From the NCBI RefSeq assembly GCF_023078275.1, contig NC_062979.1, forward strand, positions 15,295,848-15,359,847: a stretch of DNA of 64,000 nt, in the 5' to 3' direction. Made by a program: the position numbers and the translations under genes. Source of the DNA: Leguminivora glycinivorella (lineage: Eukaryota > Arthropoda > Insecta > Lepidoptera > Tortricidae). Under the pieces are notes generated by a model. It saw only the letters and a list, made by a program, of their open reading frames with translations. It was not told the DNA's origin and searched no databases. Shown piece after piece: positions 45,453 through 58,532 of the stretch (position 1 is its first letter; each line of letters starts with the position of its first letter).

Positions 45453-45958
45453 ATCTGATGATGGAGTCGGAAGATATGAACTGGAACTACATGATGGAAC
45501 ATCGTATCATAGCCGTTTTTGGGTTTCTTAGAAAAGTCTTGTAATGAACTTTGACTACAATTAGGTTTCAAGGTCTGATGATGAAGCCGAAAGATATGAA
45601 CTGGAACTACATGATGGAACATCGTATCATAGCTGTTTTTGGGTTTCTTAGAAAAGTCTTGTAATGAACTTTGACTACGATTAGGTTTCAAGGTCTGATG
45701 ATGGAGCCGGAAGATATGAACTGGAACTACATGATGGAACATCGTGTCATAGCTGTTTTTGGGCTTCTTAGAAAAGTCTTGTAATGAACTTTGACTACGA
45801 TTAGGTTTCAAGGTCTGATGATGGAGCCGGAAGATATGAACTGGAACTACATGATGGAACATCGTATCATAGCTGTTTTTGGGCTGCTTAGAAAAGTCTT
45901 GTAATGAACTATGACTACGATTAGGTTTCCAGGCCTGATGATGGTGCCGGAAGATAAG
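45453..45958 (-). repeat. 120-bp satellite array, copy 2 (~4.2 units)
   Basis: ATGATGGAACATCGTATCAT recurs every 120 bp (45492, 45612, 45732, 45852). Same unit as 20065-20811 on the other strand. Confidence 0.95.
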
Positions 45959-48900
45959 AACAGAAAAATGGGGGGGGGGGGGGGGGGGCTCGAGGGGGGA
46001 AGCATGAAAGAAAGATAACCGCAGTATTTAAAAAAAGTTGGGTTAGCGTTTTCTTGCGACCTTTCAGAGCAAACAAAGGGGGGCTCGGGGGGCGAAGCCC
46101 CCCGCAAGAAAGAAAGATAAACGTTGTATTTAAAATAAGTTGGGTTAAGGTTTTCTTGTGATCCTTAGAGCAAATAAAAGGGGGGCTCGGGGGGCGAAGC
46201 CCCCCGCATGAAAGAATGATCAACGTAGTATTTAGAATAAGTAGGGATAGCGTTTTCTTGTGACCTTTCAGAGCAAACAAAGGGGGCTCGGGGGGCGAAG
46301 CCCCCCGCATAAAAGAAAGATTAACGTAGTATTTAAAATAAGTTGGGTTAGCGTTTTCTTGAGACCTTTAAGAGCAAACAAAGGGGGGCTCGTTCGGCAT
46401 AAAATAAAGATTAACGTAGTATTTAAATAAGTTGGGTTAGCGTTTTCTTGTAACCTTTAAGAGCAAACAAAGGGGGGCTGAGAGGGCGAAGCCCCCCGCA
46501 TAAAAGAAAGATTAACGTAGTATTTAAAATAAGTTGGGTAAACGTTTTCTTGTGACCTTTCAGAGTAAACAAAGGGGTGCTCGGGGGGCGAAGCCCCCCG
46601 CATAAAAGAAAGATCAACGTTGTATTTAAAATAAGTTGGGTTAGCGTTTTCTTGTGACCTTTAAGAGCAAACAAAGGGGGGCTCGGGGGGCGAAGCCCCC
46701 GCATGAAAGAAAGATCAACGTAGTATTTAGAATAAATTGGTTTAGCGTTTTCTTGTGACCTTTAAGAGCAAACAAAGTGGGGCTCGGGGGGCGAAGCCCC
46801 CCGCATGAAATAAAGATCAACGTAGTATTTAAGATAAGTTGGGTTAGCGTTTTCTTGTGACCTTTAAGAGCAAACAAAGGGGGGCTCGGGGGGCGAAGCC
46901 CCTCGCATAAAAGAAAGATTAACGTAGTATTTAAAATAAGTTGGGTTAGCGTTTTCTTGTGACATTTCAGAGCAAACAAAGGGGGGCTCGGGGGGCGAAG
47001 CCCCCCGCATAAAAGAAAGATCAACGTTGTATTTAAGATAAGTTGGGTTAGCGTTTTCTTGTGAGCTTTAAGAGCAAACAAAGGGGGGCTCGGGGGGCGA
47101 AGCCCCCGCATGAAAGAAAGATCAATGTAGTATTTTAGATCAGTTGGGTTAGCGTTTTCTTGTGAGCTTTAAGATCAAACACAGGGGGGCTCGAAAGAAA
47201 GATGAAAGAAAGATCAATGTAGTATTTAAGATCAGTTGGGTTAGCGTTTTCTTGTGACCTTTAAGAGCAAAAGGGGGGGCTCGGGGGGCAAAGCCCCTCG
47301 CATAAAAGAAAGATTAACGTAGTATTTAAAATAAGTTGGGTTAGCGTTTCCTTGTGACATTTCAGAGCAAACAAAGGGGGCTCGGGGGGCGAAGCCCCCC
47401 GCATAAAAGAAAGATCAACGTTGTATTTAAGATAAGTTGGGTTAGCGTTTTCTTGTGACCTTTAAGAGCAAACAAAGGGGGGCTCGGGGGGCGAAGCCCC
47501 CGCATGAAAGAAAGATCAACGTAGTATTTAGAATAAGTAGGGATAGCGTTTTCTTGTGACCTTTAAGAGCAAACAAAGGGGGGCTCGGGGGGCGAAGCCC
47601 CCCGCATGAAAGAAAGATCAATGTAGTATTTTAGATCAGTTGGGTTAGCGTTTTCTTGTGACCTTTAAGAGCAAACAAAGGGGGCTCGGGGGGCGAAGCC
47701 CCTCGCATAAAAGAATGATTAACGTAGTATTTAAAATAAGTTGGGTTAGCGTTTTCTTGTGACATGTCAGAGCAAACAAAGGGGGGCTCGGGGGGCGAAG
47801 CCCTCCGCATAAAAGAGAGATCAACGTTGTATTTAAAATAAGTTGGGTTAAGGTTTTCTTGTGACCTTTAAGAGCAAACAAAGGGGGCTCGGGGGGCGAA
47901 GCCCCCCGCATAAAAGAAAGATCAACGTTGTATTTAAAATAAGTTGGGTTAAGGTTTTCTTGTGACCTTTAAGAGCAAACAAAGGGGGGCTCGGGGGGCG
48001 AAGCCCCCCGCATGAAAGAAAGATCAACGTAGTATTTAAGATAAGTTGGGTTAGCGTTTTCTTGTGACCTTTAAGGGCAAACAAAGGGGGGCTCGGGGGG
48101 CGAAGCCCCCCGCATGAAAGAAAGATCAACGTAGTATTTAGGATCAGTTGGGTTAGCGTTTTCTTGTGACCTTTAAGAGCAAGCAAAGGGGGCTCGGGGG
48201 CGAAGCCCCCGCATAAAAGAAAGATCAACGTTGTATTTAAGATAAGTTGGGTTAGCGTTTTCTTGTGACCTTTAAGAGCAAACAAAGGGGGCTCGGGGGC
48301 GAAGCCCCGCATGAAAGAAAGATCAATGTAGTATTTTAGATCAGTTGGGTTAGCGTTTTCTTGTGACCTTTAAGAGCAAACAAAGGGGGCTCGGGGGCGA
48401 AGCCCTCGCATAAAAGAATGATTAACGTAGTATTTAAAATAAGTTGGGTTAGCGTTTTCTTGTGACATGTCAGAGCAAACAAAGGGGGGCTCGGGGGCGA
48501 AGCCCTCCGCATAAAAAGAGATCAACGTTGTATTTAAAATAAGTTGGGTTAAGGTTTTCTTGTGACCTTTAAGAGCAAACAAAGGGGCTCGGGGGCGAAG
48601 CCCCCGCATAAAAGAAAGATCAACGTTGTATTTAAAATAAGTTGGGTTAAGGTTTTCTTGTGACCTTTAAGAGCAAACAAAGGGGGGCTCGGGGGCGAAG
48701 CCCCCGCATGAAAGAAAGATCAACGTAGTATTTAAGATAAGTTGGGTTAGCGTTTTCTTGTGACCTTTAAGGGCAAACAAAGGGGGGCTCGGGGGCGAAG
48801 CCCCCCCGCATGAAAGAAAGATCAACGTAGTATTTAGGATCAGTTGGGTTAGCGTTTTCTTGTGACCTTTAAGAGCAAGCAAAGGGGGGCTCGGGGGGCG

Positions 48901-49498
48901 AAGCCCCCGCATAAAAGAAAGATCAACGTTGTATTTAAGATAAGTTGGGTTAGCGTTTTCTTGTGACCTTTAAGAGCAAACAAAGGGGGCTCGGGGGGCG
49001 AAGCCCCCCGCATAAAAGAAAGATTAACGTAGTATTTAAAATAAGTTGGGTTAGCGTTTTCTTGTGACCTTTCAGAGTAAACAAAGGGGGGCCCGGGGGG
49101 CAAAGCCCTCCGTATAAAAGAAAGATCAACGTTGTATTTAAAATAAGTTGGGTTAGCGTTTTCTTGTGACCTTTAAGAGCAAACAAAGGGGGGCTCGGGG
49201 GGCGAAGCCCCCGCATGGAAGAAAGATCAACGTAGTATTTAGAACAAATTGGTTTAGCGTTTTCTTGTGACCTTTAAGAGCAAACAAAGTGGGGCTCGGG
49301 GGGCGAAGCCCCCCGCATGAAATACAGATCAACGTAGTATTTAAAATAAGTTGGGTTAGCGTTTTATTGTGACCTTTAAGAGCAAACAAAGGGGGACTCG
49401 GGGGGCGAAGCCATCCGCATAAAAGAAAGATCAACGTTGTATTTAAAATAAGTTGGGTAATGGTTTTCCTGTGACCCTTAAGAGCAAATAAAGGGGGT
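45959..49498 (-). repeat. 102-bp hairpin satellite array, copy 2 (~34 units)
   Basis: Same unit as 15601-20062. It opens next to the 120-bp array with a run of about 18 G (from 45971). Two units are disrupted (near 46390 and 47195). A block of ~7 units (about 47470-48240) is repeated at about 48250-48960, almost identical except for lengths of G/C runs. Spurious ORFs of up to 156 codons come from the 34-codon period. Confidence 0.95.
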
Positions 49499-49699
49499 CT
49501 ATCTTTTACGGATAACTTACTAGGTATAAACATTTTTATGATAATACCGTAATAAGAAGGTAGCCGCTGGTTATTATTAAGTAGCAATTAGCAATAAGTA
49601 TACGTTAAGCCACAAATAGCATGTAAAATCCGCCTACTTGAAATAAATTTATGTATAAATGTTAAAAGTATTTCATTATTAATGACTAAAAAGTATAAA

Positions 49700-50451
49700 A
49701 TAAATTAATAGTTTAAAAAACACTATAAAACACGCTTTTATAAATGCACGTAAAATCCAAAAATAAATTATGGATCGTTCAAGTTGTCTCTATTTGTGAG
49801 CTGAAGTTTAAAAACTATGTGCTTTTAATTATAATATTTGATTGTAAAAGCGTGGGGCGCTGGAACAGGAAAGACTTTCTTGTAAACAAATACTAATCCG
49901 AACTTCCTGGCGAATGAAGTTGCATAAGAACATAACGTTTACATATGCCGCCTAAGGGTTACCAAAAAGAACCAAAGATATCTCGTCCACGAACAAGAAC
50001 TCTGCATCCTGTCACTGTAGACACTTACCCCTTTTGTACTTTGATTACCGGAAAAAAGCGGCGTTCTAAGTGTCGGTGACTGTCGACTCTCCTCGCTACT
50101 AGCGCATATTTTGTCTGAGTTCGACAAACTGGTACCTACTTTGAACACTGACTTTTAATTGATATGACTGTTTAATGTAGAACCTACTAGTCATGCTGCA
50201 ACTCCAGTTAGCGCGTCAATCTGTGTAACCTCCTTCCCGTAGCATAGCATAATTTGATTTATCAGCAAGTTATACAAAAAGTCTTTCCTGTTCCAGCGCC
50301 CCACGCTTTTACAATCAAATATTATAATTAAAAGCACATAGTTTTTAAACTTCAGCTCACAAATAGAGACAACTTGAACGATCCATAATTTATTTTTGGA
50401 TTTTACGTGCATTTATAAAAGCGTGTTTTATAGTGTTTTTTAAACTATTAA
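49700..50451 (-). repeat. foldback module of satellite element copy 2
   Basis: Arms 49706-49878 and 50279-50451 are inverted copies (AACACTATAAAACACGCTTT and GCGTGTTTTATAGTG). The loop is nearly identical to copies 1 and 3. Sequence diverges from the other copies outside TTAA near 50448. Confidence 0.85.
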
Positions 50452-50696
50452 TTTTTCTATTAATTTTATACAATGGTAGTTTATTATAAATTACGCACAT
50501 ATGATGCGTACCAGCACTAACAATTTGTAATCTAGTGAACGAGCTTACTAACATATAGTGATATTTGTTTCACACAACTAGTAGGTAGGCAAGATGCTTA
50601 TTATACGACAATAAGTCCATAGGCTACGGTGACTGCTTCCCATCAGTCGTTTACTACTAGCGGTATTTGACACAAATGTCAAGCTCTCTAAGTGCA
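50452..50696. other. no feature recognised
   Basis: Flank of satellite element copy 2. Confidence 0.4.
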
Positions 50697-50820
50697 TTTT
50701 CACATTATCCGATCCGATATCGGATGTAGGATCGATATCCCATACATTTAAGCCATGCACTATGTTTGATTTTGCCTTTGAAATCCTTCCGACATCCGAT
50801 ATCGGATCGGATAATGTGAA
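50697..50820. mobile_element. palindromic MITE (TTCACATTATCCGATCC ends)
   Basis: TTCACATTATCCGATCCGAT ... ATCGGATCGGATAATGTGAA, arms of ~28 bp around a 65-bp AT-rich centre. ATCCGATATCGGAT in each arm is itself palindromic. Confidence 0.75.
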
Positions 50821-51029
50821 AACGCACTAAAGCTCAAAAGGTGGTATTTTGGTTCGCATGTGTCTTATACTGCGCTGGCTGAGCGACCTCAACTTGGCCT
50901 CCGACACTATGTTTACCAGTAACTTTTCAGTGAGTCCAGTACACTGTTCACTTGATCTTGACGTGTCACTTGATCTTGACGTGGTCAGACAGGATACATA
51001 TAGAAGAGATTATTTTCGATTCACTTACC

Positions 51030-51330
51030 AAAGGTACCTAGCCAACAGACAATCGCTTACGTTCACATCGTTATCGTGACTAGCTCTCGCTCTTCTGGTG
51101 CTGTAGCCGAATGGCATTTCTGCGACGCGAAACGAAAACGAAACGCCGCGAAAGGTAGTCTTGCTCTGTCGCGCCAATACGAAAGAGCGGTAGATTTTCG
51201 TGAGCGTTTCGTGAGCGTTTGTGCCATTCGGCTATGTACCCTGTAGTTGCGCGACAGAGCCAGACTGCGTTTCGATTGGATTGCCACGTAGCGCCATCGA
51301 TTGTCACTTCGACTAGGCCGGCTGTTGCGT
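51030..51330. repeat. dispersed repeat with nested GTAGCCGAATGGCA element
   Basis: Outer part matches 10030-10165. Inside, GTAGCCGAATGGCA (51103) and TGCCATTCGGCTATG (51222) form inverted ends of a ~133-bp insert that the 10030 copy lacks. The three overlapping ORFs here are incidental readings. Confidence 0.6.
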
Positions 51331-51532
51331 CTCAGACAAGAATCCGGCACAGACGCATCACGCATCTAATCAGCAAGGGCGTTCGTGTCTCTGAGGTTAA
51401 GGTCCTACTACACTATTCATTAATGAATGCTATTGATATCGTAGTAAATAAGATACGGTAGTCTGTGAGACATTCACATAATTTGCTATTAGGTGAACAA
51501 AGTGATTAGTGATTTTTTTTTATTTAGAATAG

Positions 51533-53010
51533 AATAGAATAGAATAGAATTCATTTATTCAGCCAATACATCACTACAAACATCAGAAATAGAAATACAA
51601 AGACTTAAAACAAAACAGTAGAAGTAGAAATGAGAGGCCGAAATGGTCTCCACTCAGCAATGCAGCTGACACGACAGGCGTGTCAACGGCGCTGGTTTTC
51701 TGCGGAGCCAGCGAGGTATGCGGGACAGCATACTGGTTGCGGACATCGTGAATATAGATAGTGTCAATTAAATACGTTAAATTTATATTATATATACACA
51801 CATACATATCTAAATATACAGTAGCAGAACTACTAAAAAGGCATATAAAAGTAACAAAGACGACATACGGAAAGGAAGATCGGAAATATATATTTTTAAT
51901 GAAATAAATAAATCTAGCTCAAACTAAATAATGTTTCAGGCAGCAGAACATTGTTGGTCCATTAGGTACGCTTTTAGTCGCAATTTGAAAGAACCTATAG
52001 TAATGCTCTGTCGGATTGGAGGTGGAAGATTATTCCAGCACTTCGTGGCAGCGTAACGAAAGCTGCCACGAAATGCAGCAGTTCTGTGCCTTGGGCAGAG
52101 CAGTCTGGGAGCATGTCTTATGTGGTGATGGACGGTCAATTTCTCAAATAAATACACCGGCTTTTTACTGACACAGATACCAAAAAGGAGCGAGGCGAAA
52201 TGTAACATGCGTCGATTACTCATGTTTAACAGTTTGTTACTACTCAGATATGGGCTTATGTGTGTCCGAGGTGGTATTGGGAAGCAAAAGCGAGCACACG
52301 CATTTTGCAGTCGTTGAACGATTCTTTTTGTACGAGATAGTAAACAGTTCCCATATACCGTATCCGCGTAATTAAGTTTAGACAGAATTAGAGTATCGCA
52401 AAGCTTCACACGCATGTCTACACTTAAATAATTTCGCACCCTGTAAAGAACTGTTAACCTGTAGAAGCAATTTCTGACCGTTTCAACGACATGGTTTTCA
52501 AAGTGCAAGGAACTGTCCATAAGGATGCCTAAGTTACGGGCTTCTGAGACCATGTCTACCTTCTGACCTGTAATGTTCACGCTCGGGTTTAAAGCGTTGA
52601 TTCTGTTCACTTGTTTTCTTGAACCTAACACCAGAAACTTGGATTTTGTAGGATTAAGCACCAAACTGTTCATTTTTGACCAGCTAGCAATACGATGCAA
52701 GTCTTCGTTTAATTTATCGACTGCCTCTTTAGTGTCTTCTGGTTTAAAAGATATAAAGATTTGAATATCATCGGCATATACATGAAATTTGCAATGACGT
52801 ATGTTTTTTACAATATCTGAACTGTAGAGGCTGTATAACACAGGACCGAGAATGGAGCCTTGTGGAACTCCTCTGGACACTGGGAGTAATTCAGATGATA
52901 CACTAGAACCGTCAACGCCGCGCACTTCAACAAACTGTGATCGGTTCGATAAATAACTCGCAAACCAGTTTATGGTACTGTTACTAAAACCTGATGAAAT
53001 TGTAACTGTT
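51533..53010 (-). mobile_element. 5'-truncated CR1-like LINE with (ATTCT)n tail
   Basis: On the minus strand the element ends GAATAAATGAATTCTATTCTATTCTATTCT, an AATAAA signal and pentamer tail typical of CR1-type LINEs. It contains the reverse transcriptase ORF at 51936-52925 and is truncated near 53010, where similarity and frame end. Confidence 0.75.
51936..52925 (-). pseudogene. CR1-like reverse transcriptase C-terminal half
   Basis: A 329-codon open frame holding the end of the RT palm, thumb and C-terminal domain of a CR1/L2-type LINE. Near the start is SRGVPQGSILGPVLYSLYSS, then FHVYADDIQIF (YADD catalytic pair), then SKMNSLVLNPTKSKFLVLGS, LSVDMRVKLCDTLILSKLNY and the C-terminal WNNLPPPIRQSITIGSFKLR. 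The frame extends upstream without a Met (SNSTINWFASYLSNRSQFVE) to ~53010. The fingers and the endonuclease are missing. The Met chosen is not a real start. The intact frame suggests a fairly young copy. Confidence 0.82.
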
Positions 53011-53594
53011 ACAGTAAACTCGTCAATTGTTCACAAAAACACAAAACGCTGGGAAGCTACGGAAACACTACGAACGACGCATATATTCTCTCAGAGGGTG
53101 TGTAGGTAATCTACCTCTTTCCCGGCGTGGTAATTGTGACGAGGGACCAATGGGACTAGCATGTAAAGTATCGCCTGTACAGGTTTTGATTCTGACTTCT
53201 CTCTGACTCTTAAAGAGAGGTTTTAAAGTTGCATAATGCGAATACTGCGGATGATTTCAGCTGAAGTGCGGATCAATGTCTGCGAGTCCAATTTGTCTGC
53301 TGCTAGTAACGCTTATGCAATTAAATAGAATTTTGAAAACAATCCACGTTAAGTAAAGACGAATAATCGATCACTATCGCAAATTAGATCAGTAATGGCA
53401 ACACATTTACATTCTCCTCTCGTTGGCCTCACTTTATTTGAGCGCCCAAAGCTGGTCACGTCTTTAATTTGTTGCAAATAGATCTCGCAAACTAGTAATA
53501 GACAAGTGACAGTACTGACAGCTGAAGATAACAAGGTTTCTTTTGTTTTTCAGTTAAGATAAGGTTCGTTGTAGCAATTATAGTTTAAAATAAA
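53011..53594. other. no gene recognised
   Basis: No supported feature. A minus ORF at 53349-53534 lacks recognisable motifs. Confidence 0.4.
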
Positions 53595-54355
53595 TTAATA
53601 GTTTAAAAAACACTATAAAACACGCTTTTATAAATGCACGTAAAAGCCAAAAATAAATTATGGATCGTTCAAGTTGTCTCTATTTGTGAGCTGAAGTTTA
53701 AAAACTATGTGCTTTTAATTATAATATTTGATTGTAAAAGCGTGGGGCGCTGGAACAGGAAAGACGTTTTGTATAACTTGCTGATAAATCAAATTATGCT
53801 ATGCTACGGGAAGGAGGTTACACAGATTGACGCGCTAACTGGAGTTGCAGCATGACTAGTAGGTTCTACATTAAACAGTCAAATCAATTAAAAGTCAGTG
53901 TTCAAAGTAGGTACCAGTTTGTCGAACTCAGACAAAATATGCGCTAGTAGCGAGGAGAGTCGACAGTCACCGACACTTAGAACGCCGCTTTTTTCCGGTA
54001 ATCAAAGTACAAAAGGGGAAAGTGTCTACAGTGACAGGATGCAGAGTTCTTGTTCGTGGACGAGATATCTTTGGTTCTTTTTGGTAACCCTTAGGCGGCA
54101 TATGTAAACGTTATGTTCTTATGCAACTTCATTCGCCAGGAAGTTCGGATTAGTATTTGTTTACAAGAAAGTCTTTCCTGTTCCAGCGCCCCACGCTTTT
54201 ACAATCAAATATTATAATTAAAAGCACATAGTTTTTAAACTTCAGCTCACAAATAGAGACAACTTGAACGATCCATAATTTATTTTTGGCTTTTACGTGC
54301 ATTTATAAAAGCGTGTTTTATAGTGTTTTTTAAACTATTAATTTATTTTATACTT
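53595..54355 (+). repeat. foldback module of satellite element copy 3
   Basis: Inverted arms 53595-53766 and 54168-54340, loop as in copies 1 and 2 (for example GGTTACACAGATTGACGCGC). Only scattered single-base differences from the other two. Confidence 0.85.
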
Positions 54356-54686
54356 TTTAGTCATTAATAATTAAATACTTTTAACATTTATACATAAATT
54401 TATTTCAAGTAGGCGGATTTTACATGCCATTTGTGGCTTAACGTGTACTTATTGCTAATTGCTACTTAATAATAACCAGCGGCTACCTTCTTATTACGGT
54501 ATTATCATAAAAATGTTTATACCTACTAATTTATCCGTAAAAGATAGACCCCCTTTATTTGCTCTTAAGGGTCACAGGAAAACCATTACCCAACTTATTT
54601 TAAATACAACGTTGATCTTTCTTTTATGCGGGGGGCTTCGCCCCCCGAGGCCCCCTTTTCTTTACACTTAAGGATCACAAGAAAAC

Positions 54687-55088
54687 TTTTTTTTTTTGTT
54701 TTTTTTTTTTCGTGGGGAATGCGTTTACGCATACCGCCGGGTCTGAGGTGGTGGGCGACCCGGTCGGTTATGTGGGGCTCGAGGCTGTAAAGAGTCCCCC
54801 CTACCCACTAAACCCCACGGTGTCCTCTCACCGCTTTGTGTGCGGAGTCCCGGGAAGCTGTAAAGTGCATTCGCGGCCCCACAGCGGCCATCCTGGATCA
54901 GAATCCCTCGCAGGTCAGGCGATGAGCCGACCGGTCCTCACTGTGGGAGCGCTTCCTGGACACAAGGGTCGCACTATCCAACTCGAGAGCCAGCGTATTG
55001 GGCGGGGGCGCTCTCATGCATCCCTCGCCCGCTGGCTGTCTTTAGGGTGGCAGGTTCCGCTCGTGAGCGGCACGTCTGCGACCTATGC
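54687..55088 (-). mobile_element. 5'-truncated R1-like LINE 3' fragment, insertion 1
   Basis: 402 bp; on the minus strand it ends CGCATTCCCCACG plus a poly(A) tail (poly-T at 54687-54710). ATCACAAGAAAAC is duplicated at 54674-54686 and 55089-55101. Shares all its sequence with insertion 2 at ~97% identity by eye, but is truncated about 80 bp sooner. Contains only 3' UTR and a few C-terminal codons. Confidence 0.85.
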
Positions 55089-58000
55089 ATCACAAGAAAA
55101 CCTTAACCAAACTTATTTTAAAAACAACGTTGATCTTTCTTTTATGCGGGGGCTTCGCCCCCCGAGCCCCCCTTTGTTTGCTCTGAAAGGTCACAAGAAA
55201 ACGCTATCCCAACTTATTTTAAATACTACGTTAATCTTTCTTTTATGCGGGGGGCTTCGCCCCCCGAGCTCCCCTTTGTTTGCTCTTAAAGGTCACAAGA
55301 AAACGCTAACCCAACTTATCTTAAATACTACGTTGATCTTTCTTTCATGCGGGGGGCTTCGCCCCCCGAGCCCCCCTTTGTTTGCTCTTAAAGGTCACAA
55401 GAAAACGCCAACCCAACTGATCTAAAGTACTACATTGATCTTTCATTCATGCGGGGGGCTTCGCCCCCCGAGCCCCCCTTCGTTTGCTCTTAAAGCTCAC
55501 AAGAAAACGCTAACCCAACTGATCTTAAATACTATGTTAAACTTTCTTTCATGCGGGGGGCTTCGCCCCCCGAGCCCCCCTTTGTTTGCTCTTAAAGGTC
55601 ACAAGAAAACGCTAAACCAATTTATTCTAAATACTATGTTGATCTTTCTTTCATGCGGGGGCTTCGCCCCCCGAGCCCCCCTTTGTTTGCTCTTAAAGGT
55701 CACAAGAAAACGCTAACCCAACTTATTTTAAATACTACGTTAATCTTTCTTTTATGCGGGGGGCTTCGCCCCCCAAGCTCCCCTTTGTTTACTCTGAAAG
55801 GTCACAAGAAAACGCTTACCCAACTTATTTTAAATACTACGTTAATCTTTATTTTATGCGGGGCTTCGCCCCCGAGCCCCCCTTTGTTTGCTCTTAAAGG
55901 TCACAAGAAAACACTAACCCAACTTATCTTAAATACTACGTTGATCTTTCTTTCATGCGGGGCTTCGCCCCCGAGCCCCCTTTGTTTGCTCTTAAAGGTC
56001 ACAAGAAAACGCTAAACCAATTTATTCTAAATACTACGTTGATCTTTCTTTCATGCGGGGCTTCGCCCCCGAGCCCCCCTTTGTTTGCTATTAAAGGTCA
56101 CAAGAAAACGCTAACCCAACTTATTTTAAATACAACGTTGATCTTTCTTTTCATGCAGGGGCTTCGCCCCCGAGCCCCCCTTTGTTTGCTCTTAAAGGTC
56201 ACAAGAAAACGCTAACCCAACTTATTTTAAATACAACGTTGATCTTTCTTTTATGCGGGGGGCTTCGCCCCCCAAGTCCCCCTTTGTTTACTCTGAAAGG
56301 TCACAAGAAAACGCTTACCCAACTTATTTTAAATACTACGTTAATCTTTATTTTATGCGGGGGGCTTCGGCCCCCGAGCCCCCCTTTGTTTGCTCTTAAA
56401 GGTCACAAGAAAACACTAACCCAACTTATCTTAAATACTACGTTGATCTTTCTTTCGTGCGGGGGGCTTCGCCCCCCGAGCCCCCCTTTGTTTGCTCTTA
56501 AAGGTCACAAGAAAACGCTAAACCAATTTATTCTGAATACTACGTTGATCTTTCTTTCATGCGGGGGGCTTCGCCCCCCGAGCCCCTCTTTGTTTGCTCT
56601 TAAAGGTCACAAGAAAACGCTAACCCAACTTAATTTAAATACAACGTTGATCTTTCTTTCATGCGGGGGCTTCGCCCCCCGAGCCCCCCTTTGTTTGCTC
56701 TTAAAGGTCACAAGAAAACCTAAACCCAACTTATTTTAAATACAATGTTGATCTTTCTTTTATGCGGGGGGCTTCGCCCCCGAGCCCCCCTTTGTTTGCT
56801 CTGAAATGTCACAAGAAAATGCTAACCCAACTTATTTTAAATACTACGTTAATCTTTCTTTTATGCGGGGGGCTTCGCCCCCCGAGCCCCCCTTTGTTTG
56901 CTCTTAAAGGTCACAAGAAAACGCTAACCCAACTGATCTTAAATACTACGTTGATCTTTCTTTCATTGGGGCTTCGCCCCCGAGCCCCCTTTGTTTGCTC
57001 TTAAAGGTCACAAGAAAACGCTAACCCAACTTATTTTAAATACAACGTTGATCTTTCTTTTATGCGGGGGCTTCGCCCCCAAGTCCCCCTTTGTTTACTC
57101 TGAAAGGTCACAAGAAAACGCTTACCCAACTTATTTTAAATACTACGTTAATCTTTATTTTATGCGGGGGCTTCGCCCCCGAGCCCCCCTTTGTTTGCTC
57201 TTAAAGGTCACAAGAAAACACTAACCCAACTTATCTTAAATACTACGTTGATCTTTCTTTCGTGCGGGGGGCTTCGCCCCCCGAGCCCCCTTTGTTTGCT
57301 CTTAAAGGTCACAAGAAAACGCTAAACCAATTTATTCTGAATACTACGTTGATCTTTCTTTCATGCGGGGGGCTTCGCCCCCCGAGCCCCTCTTTGTTTG
57401 CTCTTAAAGGTCACAAGAAAACGCTAACCCAACTTATTTTAAATACAACGTTGATCTTTCTTTCATGCGGGGGCTTCGCCCCCGAGCCCCCCTTTGTTTG
57501 CTCTTAAAGGTCACAAGAAAACCTAAACCCAACTTATTTTAAATACAATGTTGATCTTTCTTTTATGGGGGCTTCGCCCCCGAGCCCCCTTTGTTTGCTC
57601 TGAAATGTCACAAGAAAATGCTAACCCAACTTATTTTAAATACTACGTTAATCTTTCTTTTATGCGGGGGCTTCGCCCCCGAGCCCCCTTTGTTTGCTCT
57701 TAAAGGTCACAAGAAAACGCTAACCCAACTGATCTTAAATACTACGTTGATCTTTCTTTCATGCGGGGGCTTCGCCCCCGAGCCCCCTTTGTTTGCTCTT
57801 AAAGGTCACAAGAAAACGCTAACCCAACTTATTCTAAATACTACGTTGATCTTTCTTTCATGCTGGGGGCTTCGCCCCCCGAGCCCCCCTTTGTTTGCTC
57901 TTAAAGGTCACAAGAAAACGCTAACCCAACTTATCTTAAATACTACGTTGATCTTTCTTTCATGCGCGGGGCTTCGCCCCCCGAGCCCCCCTTTGTTTGC

Positions 58001-58532
58001 TCTTAAAGGTCACAAGAAAACGCTAAACCAATTTATTCTAAATACTACGTTGATCTTTCTTTCATGCGGGGGGCTTCGCCCCCCGAGCCCCCCTTTGTTT
58101 GCTCTTAAAAGTCACAAGAAAACGCTAACCCAACTTATTTTAAATACAACGTTGATCTTTCTTTTATGCGGGGGGCTTCGCCCCCCGTGCCCCCCTTTGT
58201 TTACTCTGAAAGGTCACAAGAAAACGCTTACCCAACTTATTTTAAATACTACGTTAATCTTTATTTTATGCGGGGGCTTCGCCCCCGAGCCCCCCTTTGT
58301 TTGCTCTTAAAGGTCACAAGAAAACGCTAACCCAACTTATCTTAAATACAACGTTGATCTTTCTTTTATGCACGGGGCTTCGTCCCCCGAGCCCCCCTTT
58401 GTTTGCTCTTAAAGGTCACAAGAAAACGCTATCCCAACTTATTCTAAATACTACGTTGATCTTTCTTTCATGCGGGAGCTTCGCCCCCTGAGGCCCCCTT
58501 TTCTTTACTCTAAAGGATCACAAGAAAACCTT

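Larger units (their letters stand above)
45297..50451 (-). mobile_element. composite satellite-carrying element, copy 2 (inverted)
   Basis: Reading on the minus strand from 50451: foldback module (50451-49700), spacer (~49700-49499), 102-bp array (49498-45959), 120-bp array (45958-45453), tail ending GCGTGTTAA at 45297. TTAA lies at both ends. It is in the opposite orientation to copies 1 and 3. No protein is encoded. Confidence 0.8.

Noticed and set aside
54712..55425. 237-codon ORF mixing a Gly/Pro-rich region with satellite peptide
   Set aside because: It reads the antisense strand of a LINE fragment and continues into the satellite array; it is a chimera of two repeats. The same applies at 58562-59131.
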